Source of the DNA: Candidatus Pelagibacter sp.
GTDB taxonomy: Bacteria; Pseudomonadota; Alphaproteobacteria; Pelagibacterales; Pelagibacteraceae
Length of the DNA stretch: 12,530 nt
Reading direction: 5' to 3'
NCBI GenBank assembly: GCA_002692325.1
Contig: NZJU01000048.1
Span: 8,923-21,452, forward strand
Shown: piece after piece, positions 1 to 7,395 of the stretch
Position numbering within the stretch: position 1 is the first letter of the stretch
Layout: each line of letters starts with the position of its first letter
The notes under the pieces: generated by a model
Databases searched by the model: none
Told to the model about the DNA's origin: nothing
Seen by the model: only the letters and a program-made list of their open reading frames with translations
Translations under genes and position numbers: made by a program

Positions 1-1
1 T

Positions 2-1519
2 CTTGTTATTACATTAAGCGTTATTTTGATATTAATTTTTTTATTTAAAACTATATTATCAATTTTTATAAGATGGATGATAACTAAGTTTGCTTTTACT
101 CAATATACAAATATTCAAGTTGCATTAATGACTGCATATCAAACTATGAATTTTGAAGATTATATTTTGAGAAATAGCTCTGAATATAAAAGAAACATTA
201 GAGAATTGTCATCTGACTGTGCATCGGCAATCGATGCTTATTTCAGAGTGATAAGTGAAGTACTTATTTTTCTTACAATTTTTTTATTTTTAATATTTAT
301 TAACTATGAAATTGTAATTTTTTTATTAATTTTTTTTCTACCAGTAATTTTTATTTATGAATTTTTTTTGAAGCCTATCAACTCAAGACTTGGAAAAAAT
401 AAAATTGAATTATCAAAGCATATTTTCAAAATAGTTGACTCTGGAATAAATGCTTTTAAAGAGATTAAAGTCTTATCGAAACAAAACTTTTTTCTATCTT
501 CGATGAGGTCTAAAGCAAAAAAGGTTATAGATGTAGAGCTTAAGTCTTCACTAATCAAAGACTCTCCAAGATATGTTTTTGAATTTATAATTATAGCACC
601 AACCTTACTATTTATAATTTATTTATTTTTTGCTGATAGTTTTAATGCAACCGAATATATACCAATTATTTCAGTTTTTTTATTTGCTGCTCTACGTATA
701 CTTCCAAGTGTTGCAATTATAGTAAATGCTCGAGGTAGACTTAGCTATGCTGCGCAAGCAATTAATTTAGTAGTATCAGATTTAGAAAAAAACAAATCAA
801 ACTTGGAAAGTCAAAATAATCTTAATTATCCAAGTAATCTTGATTTAGATAATTTTTCAGAAATAAGTTTAGAAAATATTAATTTTAAGTATCAAAATTC
901 TGACAAAACTGTATTTAAAAATCTAAATATAAAAATAAAGGAAAATGATTGCATTGGTATTATGGGAGAGTCTGGAGCTGGTAAGACTACATTAATTCAT
1001 ATTTTGTTAGGATTAATTAAACCACAAACAGGAATGATTAAATTAAATGGTAAAAAAATTGACTTCACCGAGACAATGAAAAGTTTCTCAGCATATTTAC
1101 CTCAAGACCCAATAATATTAGATGATACCATAGAAAATAATATTTCTTTAGAACAAGATGAGCATAAAGTAGACTTGGAGAGATTTCAGGACTCAATAAA
1201 AAAAGCAAATCTTAATGATGTTATAGATAATTTGCCAAACGGTAAAAAAACTTTAATAGGTGAAAATGGAGTTCGATTATCTGGAGGTCAGTCTCGAAGA
1301 GTAGCAATTGCTAGAACATTTTATCACAGAAAAAAAATTATTATTATGGACGAAGCTGTAAATTCTTTAGATAAAAAAACAGAGGCACTTGTTACTGAAC
1401 AAATAAAAGATCTTAAGGGTAAAACTGCTATAATTTTAATAAGTCATGATAAAAATTCATTAAAGTATTGTGACAAGGTTTTGCATATAAAGAACCAAGG
1501 CATAACTCAAAATTTTTAA
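2..1519 (+). CDS. ABC transporter, permease-ATPase, lipid-linked oligosaccharide flippase type (5' partial)
   Basis: This is a fused membrane-plus-ATPase half-transporter of the PglK/MsbA type, which flips lipid-linked glycans across the inner membrane. The frame is open to the left window edge, so the start lies upstream. The TTG at 26 falls inside a hydrophobic helix and is not credible as the start. Hydrophobic segments occur at about nt 2-85, 262-372 (two helices), 572-640 and 660-725. The ATPase domain follows about nt 865-1519: Walker A GESGAGKTT (965-991), Q-loop YLPQD (about 1097-1111), signature LSGGQ (1277-1291), Walker B IIIMDE (1337-1354) with the catalytic Glu present, and the H-loop ISHD near 1440. 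All ATPase motifs are intact. About 506 residues are visible against roughly 560-580 for the family, so only part of the first helix region is missing. The next gene starts 9 bases downstream. The role as exporter for this locus is inferred from family and position. Confidence 0.85.
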   Translation, partial: LVITLSVILILIFLFKTILSIFIRWMITKFAFTQYTNIQVALMTAYQTMNFEDYILRNSSEYKRNIRELSSDCASAIDAYFRVISEVLIFLTIFLFLIFINYEIVIFLLIFFLPVIFIYEFFLKPINSRLGKNKIELSKHIFKIVDSGINAFKEIKVLSKQNFFLSSMRSKAKKVIDVELKSSLIKDSPRYVFEFIIIAPTLLFIIYLFFADSFNATEYIPIISVFLFAALRILPSVAIIVNARGRLSYAAQAINLVVSDLEKNKSNLESQNNLNYPSNLDLDNFSEISLENINFKYQNSDKTVFKNLNIKIKENDCIGIMGESGAGKTTLIHILLGLIKPQTGMIKLNGKKIDFTETMKSFSAYLPQDPIILDDTIENNISLEQDEHKVDLERFQDSIKKANLNDVIDNLPNGKKTLIGENGVRLSGGQSRRVAIARTFYHRKKIIIMDEAVNSLDKKTEALVTEQIKDLKGKTAIILISHDKNSLKYCDKVLHIKNQGITQNF

Positions 1520-1528
1520 ATAAATAGA

Positions 1529-2269
1529 ATGATGAATTTTTATAAAAAACAATTAAAAAAAAATAAGGATTTATTTTTGATCTATAAGTCTTATTCATTT
1601 TTTGGTTCTGTATATAGGTTTTTATCAATAGTAGTCTCGCCCTTATTCTTAAAGTTTAACCCAAATTTAATTTCGGTATTTGGTCTAAGTTTAGCGATTA
1701 TTGGTTTTTTTATAGGAATCAAAGATAGTGAAAATATTCAGTTAGCTATTTTCGTATTTATAATTTCATTTGTTGTAGATTATTCAGATGGATTAATTGC
1801 AAGATATCAGAACAAATCCTCATTTTTTGGTAGGTTTATTGATGGTCTTTTTGACATAATTAGCATTGGTTTGCTACACATACTTTTCATTAAATTTTTA
1901 CTATTAAAAAATAATACATTTTTTGATTTATCTTTTTATTTTATAATTTTATTGATTTACCCTATACAACATTTAATATTAGACAGATTTTCAGCACTAG
2001 CAAGATGGTGTAATGAGATTGATAAACGAAATAAAATCCAACCATATTTAAGAAGTATTTTTTTCAAAAAAACGACACTATTTCTTTTAGATATTCAACA
2101 TCTTTGTATTTGGATGGCACTTATCTTCGGAACAAATATTTCAAGCAACTTGTTAGAATTTTATCTTACGGTTTCATTCTTAACATCTATTTTTGGAATT
2201 TTATTATATATTTACTTTGCAAAAAAATTTTTTTCAAATCGTTCTAACAAACTTGATAATCTTGAATAA
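1529..2269 (+). CDS. CDP-alcohol phosphatidyltransferase family membrane protein
   Basis: Members of this family move a phospho-alcohol moiety from a CDP-linked donor to an acceptor alcohol in the membrane. The full family signature D-x2-DG-x2-AR-x8-G-x3-D-x3-D is present with exact spacing: Asp84, Asp87, Gly88, Ala91, Arg92, Gly101, Asp105 and Asp109. The 246-residue protein has about six hydrophobic segments (roughly 48-64, 70-86, 107-126, 132-150, 188-203 and 212-234), as expected. Two ATG codons are adjacent (1529 and 1532); either could start the protein, and neither has a clear ribosome binding site. It lies 9 bases after the flippase gene and 10 bases before legB, which suggests a job in building or decorating the surface glycan rather than bulk phospholipid synthesis. 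The donor and acceptor cannot be read from the sequence. A housekeeping phospholipid synthase such as PgsA is possible but less likely in this setting. Confidence 0.85.
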   Translation: MMNFYKKQLKKNKDLFLIYKSYSFFGSVYRFLSIVVSPLFLKFNPNLISVFGLSLAIIGFFIGIKDSENIQLAIFVFIISFVVDYSDGLIARYQNKSSFFGRFIDGLFDIISIGLLHILFIKFLLLKNNTFFDLSFYFIILLIYPIQHLILDRFSALARWCNEIDKRNKIQPYLRSIFFKKTTLFLLDIQHLCIWMALIFGTNISSNLLEFYLTVSFLTSIFGILLYIYFAKKFFSNRSNKLDNLE

Positions 2270-2279
2270 CTTTTAATCA

Positions 2280-3272
2280 ATGAAAATATTTCTTACAGGC
2301 TCTGAAGGGTTTATCGGATCTCATCTTACAGAAAAGCTTGTAAGGAATAATCATGAATTAACTTGCTTAGTACAATATAATTCATTCAACTCTTGGGGCT
2401 GGCTTGAAAAAATAGACAAAAAAGTCAAAAAGAATATCAATGTAATTACTGGTGATATCCGCGATGATAATCTTATAAATAAGACAATTAAGAAATTTGA
2501 TATTATAATAAATTTAGCTGCATTAATTGGCATACCCTATTCTTACAGAGCTCCTAAATCTTATTTTGATACAAATGTAAATGGTATTTTGAATATTTTA
2601 AACGCCTCAAAAATTTCAAATGTAAGAAAAATAATTCACACTTCAACTAGTGAAGTTTACGGGACCGCAAAGTATATACCCATAGATGAAAAACACCCTC
2701 TTTCGGCACAATCGCCCTATGCTGCTAGTAAAATAGCTGCAGATCAACTTGCTTTATCTTATCAGAGATCTTTTGGTTTACCAGTTTCGATCTTAAGACC
2801 ATTTAATACTTTTGGTCCAAGACAATCGGCCAGGGCAATAATTCCAACGATTATTACTCAAATTAATAAAAAAAATAATTTGAAATTGGGATCATTACAT
2901 CCAACGAGAGATCTCACATTCATTGAAGATACAACAGACGCTTTCTTAGCCTCTATAATAAGTAATAAGGGGATCGGAGAAGTAGTGAATGTAGGCAGTG
3001 GTTTCGAAATTTCAATAAAACAATTAGCGCATAAGATTGCAAAAATTATGGGCATTAAAATTTCTATTAAAAAAGAGCCTTCGAGGGTAAGACCTAAGAA
3101 TAGTGAAGTAGACAGATTGTGTGCTTCGATTAAGAAAGCAAATAAAATCTACAAATGGAAACCTAAATTTGCCTCTAAAAAAGGTTTTGAAACGGGTCTT
3201 AAAAAAACAATTGATTGGTTCTTAAATAGCAAAAACTCAATTGCTTATAAGTCTAGTATTTTTAATGATTAA
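2280..3272 (+). CDS. legB: NAD-dependent sugar-nucleotide 4,6-dehydratase, LegB type
   Basis: This extended SDR is expected to remove water from GDP-GlcNAc, giving the 4-keto-6-deoxy sugar, an early step of legionaminic acid synthesis. The NAD-binding motif GSEGFIG is at residues 7-13. The catalytic region has TSE at 123-125 (TSTSEVYG) and Tyr147-x3-Lys151 (YAASK). The string YNSFNSWGWL at 33-42, the RPFNTFGPRQSARA stretch near 173-186 and the later LGSLHPTRD are, as I recall the family, hallmarks of LegB rather than of generic UDP- or dTDP-sugar dehydratases. Length (330 aa) is normal for the family. It starts 10 bases after the phosphatidyltransferase gene and ends 6 bases before the ATP-grasp gene. 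The GDP donor is inferred from the Campylobacter pathway and from the PtmE-like gene at 9294. A UDP-sugar substrate cannot be excluded. Confidence 0.92.
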   Translation: MKIFLTGSEGFIGSHLTEKLVRNNHELTCLVQYNSFNSWGWLEKIDKKVKKNINVITGDIRDDNLINKTIKKFDIIINLAALIGIPYSYRAPKSYFDTNVNGILNILNASKISNVRKIIHTSTSEVYGTAKYIPIDEKHPLSAQSPYAASKIAADQLALSYQRSFGLPVSILRPFNTFGPRQSARAIIPTIITQINKKNNLKLGSLHPTRDLTFIEDTTDAFLASIISNKGIGEVVNVGSGFEISIKQLAHKIAKIMGIKISIKKEPSRVRPKNSEVDRLCASIKKANKIYKWKPKFASKKGFETGLKKTIDWFLNSKNSIAYKSSIFND

Positions 3273-3278
3273 CAAATC

Positions 3279-4319
3279 ATGAAAAATCTAAATATTTTAG
3301 TGACTGGCGCTGGTAGTGGAGTCGGGCAATCTATTATTAAGGCACTAAAGATATCAAAGATTAAATGCAATGTAATTTCCGCAGATATAAACCATTCCAA
3401 TGCTGCTCTATTTAGAACGAGAAAATCAATTATTATTCCTAAAGTTGAAGATAAAGGAGCTTTGAAATGGTTCCTGAAAAATTTAAAAATAAATAAAATT
3501 GATATACTAATGATTGGATCAGAATTTGATATGATTTTCTTTTCAAAGCATAAAGATATTATTAAAAAAAAAACTGGGTGCGAGGTATGTATATCTAACT
3601 TAAACGTAATTAAGATGGCTGATGATAAATATGCTACTCAAGAATTTTTAAAAAAAAATAATCTTCCTTTTTTACGAACATTCATAATTAGAAATCAGAG
3701 AGATTTAAAATTACTTCCTAAAAAACTTACATTACCTTTTATACTTAAAAGCCGATTTGGAACATCATCAAGAAACCTTCATTTAATTAAAAATATGAAT
3801 GAATTGAAATATTTAATAAAAAAAGTGCCTAATCCAATTATTCAAGAGCACATTGGCACTGAAAAAGATATGTTCGAAAACGAATACACTTGCAGTTATT
3901 TTAAATCAAAAGATAAAAAAATTTTTGGTCCGTTTCTCGCAAAAAGAAAACTAGTTAATGGTACATCCTGGGTTGTTGAAATTATTAGAGATGAAAAAAT
4001 TTCGGCACTTGTGATGAAAATTGCACATTTAATCGACAATCAAGGCACTTTTAATATCCAACTTAAAAATAGAAAAAATGAACCTGTTCCATTTGAATTT
4101 AATCCAAGGTTTTCAGGCACTACTTCAATTAGATCTCATTTTGGTTTTAATGAGCCAGAGATGTACATAAAAAATTTTATTCAAAAAAAAACTTTGAAAA
4201 AACCAAGAATTAAAAAAGGTATCTCGTTTAGATATATTGAAGAGATATTTCTTGATGGAGTGAAAAGAAAGAATTTAAAAAAAAATACTGGCAAGGGTGT
4301 TATCAATAAATGGTTTTAA
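3279..4319 (+). CDS. ATP-grasp domain protein, carbamoyl-phosphate-synthase-like, substrate unknown
   Basis: ATP-grasp enzymes activate a carboxylate as an acyl phosphate and join it to an amine or other nucleophile. The N-terminus (about residues 4-100) is a Rossmann-like pre-ATP-grasp domain opening with VTGAGSGVGQ. The central ATP-binding region includes PFILKSRFGTSSRN near 150-163, where the lysine is a likely nucleotide ligand. FEFNPRFSGTT near 272-282 matches the Asn-Pro-Arg-Phe-Ser-Gly metal and phosphate site of CarB-like ATP-grasp proteins. The total of 346 residues is much shorter than CarB, and no glutaminase partner is present, so it is not carbamoyl phosphate synthase. It sits 6 bases after legB and its end overlaps the next gene by 10 bases, which ties it to nonulosonate synthesis. 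A plausible but unproven role is acylation of a sugar amine, for example with an amino acid. The true substrate is unknown. Confidence 0.8.
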   Translation: MKNLNILVTGAGSGVGQSIIKALKISKIKCNVISADINHSNAALFRTRKSIIIPKVEDKGALKWFLKNLKINKIDILMIGSEFDMIFFSKHKDIIKKKTGCEVCISNLNVIKMADDKYATQEFLKKNNLPFLRTFIIRNQRDLKLLPKKLTLPFILKSRFGTSSRNLHLIKNMNELKYLIKKVPNPIIQEHIGTEKDMFENEYTCSYFKSKDKKIFGPFLAKRKLVNGTSWVVEIIRDEKISALVMKIAHLIDNQGTFNIQLKNRKNEPVPFEFNPRFSGTTSIRSHFGFNEPEMYIKNFIQKKTLKKPRIKKGISFRYIEEIFLDGVKRKNLKKNTGKGVINKWF

Positions 4320-5227
4320 ATACTGAGTTTATAGGTGTTACAGGCGGCTCAGGTTTGTTGGGTATGCATGTAATTTCAATATTTTTGAGTAAAAATTGTA
4401 AGATAGTAACTTTTTCTAGAAATAAGCCCAAAATAAAACATAGGAATCTTTATTGGGTCAAATTAGATTTAAACAAAAATCTGTCACTAAGAAAACTTAA
4501 TAAAATTTTCAGTAAATTAGCATGCTTAATACATATCGGAGCGTTTGTTCCAGACGGTAAAATAATACAGAGCAAAAATTATATTAATCAAGTAAATGTC
4601 TCAACATCACTGAGATTAGCAAGATGGTCAAAAACTAATAACAAACACTTTATCTTTCTTTCAGGCGCTGCAATCTATAAAGATGAAAAAAAGAAAAATT
4701 CTGAGGAATCAAAATTAAAATTAAAATCTAAAAATATTTATATTAACTCAAAAATTTTATCGGAAAAGTCAATTTCAAAATTAAGAAATAAAAAATTTAA
4801 ATTAACGATCTTAAGACCCACATCTATTTATGGTCATGGTATGAAAGATAATAAGATTATTTCTATTTTGATCAATAAGATAAAAAATCATAAACATATT
4901 CAAATTCAAAATAACGAGGATACCAAAATCAATTTAATTCATGCAAAGGATGTTGCAAAAGGAGTTTTTAAATCTTATAAAAAAAAGAAATACGGTATTT
5001 TTAATTTAGGTCAAAATCAATGCGTTAATTTTTTTAAGATAGCACAAACATTAAAGAGAATTTCAAATAGCAAAAGCAAAATAACAATTACTAATAATTT
5101 AAATTTTTCAAAAATGTTAAACCCAATGGACGTAAAAATTCAATTAGCAAAAAAAATCTTATCATGGAGTCCCAGTATAAATTTAAGAAAAGGACTTAAA
5201 ATGCAAATCGATAAAAAATGTATTTAA
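4310..5227 (+). CDS. NAD(P)-dependent extended SDR, epimerase/reductase-like
   Basis: This is a nucleotide-sugar-modifying SDR, probably an epimerase or a keto-sugar reductase. The Rossmann motif GGSGLLG occupies residues 12-18. The catalytic triad is visible as Ser118 (FLSGAAIY), Tyr144 and Lys148 (YINSK). RPTSIYG near 168-174 matches the conserved strand that follows in extended SDRs. The 305-residue length is typical of reductases such as RmlD-like or 4-keto-sugar reductases. The protein is strikingly lysine-rich, as are its neighbours. The start overlaps the ATP-grasp stop by 10 bases and no other ATG lies near the N-terminal strand, so 4310 is the only sensible start. It ends by overlapping legI by 10 bases. 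Its place directly after a dehydratase, with no LegC aminotransferase in view, suggests it could act on the 4-keto intermediate. That is inference. Confidence 0.82.
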   Translation: MVLNTEFIGVTGGSGLLGMHVISIFLSKNCKIVTFSRNKPKIKHRNLYWVKLDLNKNLSLRKLNKIFSKLACLIHIGAFVPDGKIIQSKNYINQVNVSTSLRLARWSKTNNKHFIFLSGAAIYKDEKKKNSEESKLKLKSKNIYINSKILSEKSISKLRNKKFKLTILRPTSIYGHGMKDNKIISILINKIKNHKHIQIQNNEDTKINLIHAKDVAKGVFKSYKKKKYGIFNLGQNQCVNFFKIAQTLKRISNSKSKITITNNLNFSKMLNPMDVKIQLAKKILSWSPSINLRKGLKMQIDKKCI

Positions 5228-6234
5228 AAAACTATACATATATAATAGCAGAGGCTGGGGTTAATCATAACGGTAATTTTAATTTAGCAAAAAAATTAAT
5301 TTTTGCTGCTAAGAAATGTGGAGCTGATGCTGTTAAATTTCAATCCTTTAACCCTGAAGATGTTGTAACAAAAAAACTTACCTTAGCAAAATATCAACAA
5401 AAAAATTTAAGCTTGAAAAAAAATAATATGTTAGAAATGATTAAAAAACTTGAGCTAACTAAAAAAGATCAATTTAAATTATTAAAAATCTCAAAAAAAC
5501 TAAGAATTGATTTTATATCCTCTGCTTTTGATTTAGACAGTTTAAATTTTTTAATAAAAAAATTGAAACTCTCAATAATTAAAATTCCCTCTGGTGAGAT
5601 AAACAATTTTCCTTACTTAAAAAAAATCTCAGAGTTTAATAAAAAGGTAATATTATCTACTGGTATGTCAAATTTTAAAGAGATAGATCAAGCTTTAAAA
5701 ATTTTAACTTCAAAATCACTTAAGAAAAATAAAATAATTGTTCTTCACTGTAATACAGCTTATCCGACACCCTACAAAGACGTGAATTTAAAAGTTTTAG
5801 ATGAATTTAAAAAAAGATATAAAAATAGATTCGGTTTATCAGATCATTCTTTAGGTATAGAAGTGCCAATTGCAGCTGCAGCATTAGATGCAAAAGTTAT
5901 AGAGAAACATTTTACTTTAAATAAAAAATTTAAAGGTCCAGATCACAAATCTAGTTTAGAACCAAAAGAATTTAGCAAAATGGTTAACTCGATAAGAAAT
6001 ATTGATGTAGCAAAAGGTAGTAAAATTAAGAAAGTTTCAATGTCAGAAAAACAAAATATTTTTTTTGCAAGAAAGTCTATTGTTGCAAAAATTCCGATTA
6101 AGAAAGGTCAAAGGTTTACTGATAAAAATATTACAGTAAAGAGACCAGGAAATGGCTTATCACCAATGTCATGGCCAAAGGTTATAAAAAAAAGAGCAAA
6201 GGTCAGTTTTAAAAAAGATGAACAAATTAGGTAA
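5218..6234 (+). CDS. legI: N-acetylneuraminate/legionaminate synthase (NeuB family)
   Basis: The enzyme condenses phosphoenolpyruvate with a free N-acetylated aminohexose to make a nine-carbon nonulosonic acid in the cytoplasm. The TIM-barrel domain (about 1-280) carries EAGVNHNG at 12-19, KFQ at 40-42, GLSDHS at 206-211 and EKHFTL at 229-234. His210 and His231 align with the two manganese-binding histidines of Neisseria NeuB (215 and 236). A C-terminal SAF/antifreeze-like domain (about 285-338) holds KRPGNG, whose Arg309 matches the substrate-contacting Arg314 of NeuB at the same offset. At 338 residues it is full length. It starts inside the end of the preceding SDR gene (10-base overlap) and overlaps legG by 17 bases. 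Family assignment is firm. Choosing LegI over NeuB or PseI rests on LegB and the PtmE-like gene nearby. Confidence 0.93.
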   Translation: MYLKNYTYIIAEAGVNHNGNFNLAKKLIFAAKKCGADAVKFQSFNPEDVVTKKLTLAKYQQKNLSLKKNNMLEMIKKLELTKKDQFKLLKISKKLRIDFISSAFDLDSLNFLIKKLKLSIIKIPSGEINNFPYLKKISEFNKKVILSTGMSNFKEIDQALKILTSKSLKKNKIIVLHCNTAYPTPYKDVNLKVLDEFKKRYKNRFGLSDHSLGIEVPIAAAALDAKVIEKHFTLNKKFKGPDHKSSLEPKEFSKMVNSIRNIDVAKGSKIKKVSMSEKQNIFFARKSIVAKIPIKKGQRFTDKNITVKRPGNGLSPMSWPKVIKKRAKVSFKKDEQIR

Positions 6235-7393
6235 AAGTATAAAAAAAATTTTAATCGTATCAGGTGGACGAGCTGATTATGATCTATTAAAGCCAGTTAT
6301 TTTAAAACTAAAAAAAGTCAAAAGTTTAAATATTAAAATTGGAATAACTGGATCTCACCTTTTTCAAAAACATGAAACATATAAAAATTTTATCAGAGAT
6401 AAATTAAATATAAATTATAAGATTAAAATACCTTTTCAAAGTGACACAAATAAATCAATTTTAAATTTCTTCAGTATTGGTGTAATTAAATTCGGAAAAA
6501 TTTTCTCTAAAGAAAATTTTGACGCAATGATTGTGCTAGGAGACAGATACGAAATTTTTTCGGCAGTGATCAGTGCTGGCTTTTACAAGCTGCCAATTAT
6601 ACACATTTCAGGTGGAGAAACGACGCTTGGTGCAATTGATGAACCAATAAGACACTCTATAACAAAATTTGCAAATTTTCATTTTGTAACACATCAAACA
6701 TATAAAAAAAGAATTATTCAACTTGGTGAAAATCCAAAAAATGTTTATGTTGTTGGAAACACATCAGTAGAAAATATTAAAAATGAAAAGCTTTTAAGTA
6801 AAAATGAAATAGAAAAAAAATTTAAATTTAAATTCCAAAATGAAAATTATCTTATAACATATCATCCTGTTACCTTTGCTAAAGATTATGGAATTTTAGA
6901 TTTCAAGAATCTATTAAATTTTTTGTCCAAAAAAAGAAATTTAGGTCTTTTTTTCACCCTTCCAAACGCAGATCCAAAAAATTTTTACATCTCAAAATTA
7001 ATAACAAAATTTATCAAAATGAATAAAAATGCTAAGCTTTTTAATTCACTAGGGAAACAAAATTACTTTTCATTTATAAAATGTGTAGATGCAGTTGTTG
7101 GTAATTCTTCTAGTGGTTTATCAGAGGTACCTTCTTTGAAAAAACCTACTATTAACATAGGTATTAGACAAAAGGGAAGACTACTTGCAAAAAGTATTAT
7201 TAATATCGAAAATACAAGTTATAGAAATTTGAATGATGCGTTTAAAAAAATTAAATCAAAAAAATTTAAAAAAAAATTAGTTAACGTTTCAAATCCATAT
7301 TTTAAAAAAAATTCTAGCTCTAATATTGTTAAAATAATTAAAAAAATTAAAACAGATGGATCTGTGCTAAAGCCGTTTTTTGACTTAAGATAA
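6218..7393 (+). CDS. legG: UDP/GDP-N-acetylamino-sugar 2-epimerase, hydrolysing (NeuC/LegG family)
   Basis: This enzyme cleaves the nucleotide from an activated N-acetylamino sugar and inverts C2, releasing the free manno-configured sugar used by LegI. Conserved blocks are visible in order: SGGRADYDLL at 15-24, GDRYE at 108-112, HISGGETTLGAIDEP at 129-143 followed by His146, VGNTSVENI at 179-187, YHPVT at 215-219, and GNSSSG at 295-300 leading into SEVPSLKKPTINIG. These are the hallmarks of hydrolysing epimerases. The 391-residue length is normal. The start overlaps legI by 17 bases, and no later ATG precedes the first strand (KKILIVSGGR), so 6218 is the likely start even though it leaves a slightly long N-terminus. 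The next gene begins 2 bases after the stop. A UDP-GlcNAc-specific NeuC would look similar; the LegG call depends on context. Confidence 0.92.
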   Translation: MNKLGKSIKKILIVSGGRADYDLLKPVILKLKKVKSLNIKIGITGSHLFQKHETYKNFIRDKLNINYKIKIPFQSDTNKSILNFFSIGVIKFGKIFSKENFDAMIVLGDRYEIFSAVISAGFYKLPIIHISGGETTLGAIDEPIRHSITKFANFHFVTHQTYKKRIIQLGENPKNVYVVGNTSVENIKNEKLLSKNEIEKKFKFKFQNENYLITYHPVTFAKDYGILDFKNLLNFLSKKRNLGLFFTLPNADPKNFYISKLITKFIKMNKNAKLFNSLGKQNYFSFIKCVDAVVGNSSSGLSEVPSLKKPTINIGIRQKGRLLAKSIINIENTSYRNLNDAFKKIKSKKFKKKLVNVSNPYFKKNSSSNIVKIIKKIKTDGSVLKPFFDLR

Positions 7394-7395
7394 AA

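Noticed and set aside
26..28. TTG at 26 as the start of the ABC transporter
   Set aside because: The frame is open upstream to position 2 and encodes hydrophobic residues continuous with the helix, so the gene is cut by the window edge rather than starting here.
355..558. Short reverse-strand open frames at 355-558, 1428-1628, 2351-2533, 2858-3055, 8884-9108 and 11019-11246
   Set aside because: All lie antisense to well-supported genes, are 60-75 codons long, show no recognisable motif and are expected by chance opposite AT-rich coding sequence.
3564..3573. Other long A runs (3564-3573, 8474-8483, 10259-10268) as possible frameshift sites
   Set aside because: Each is 10 A and the protein reads through in frame with conserved family sequence on both sides, so there is no sign of a shift.
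5191..5203. AGGA followed by ATG at 5201, looking like a ribosome binding site and start
   Set aside because: The ATG is in frame with the end of the preceding SDR and would encode only its last eight residues. legI starts in a different frame at 5218.
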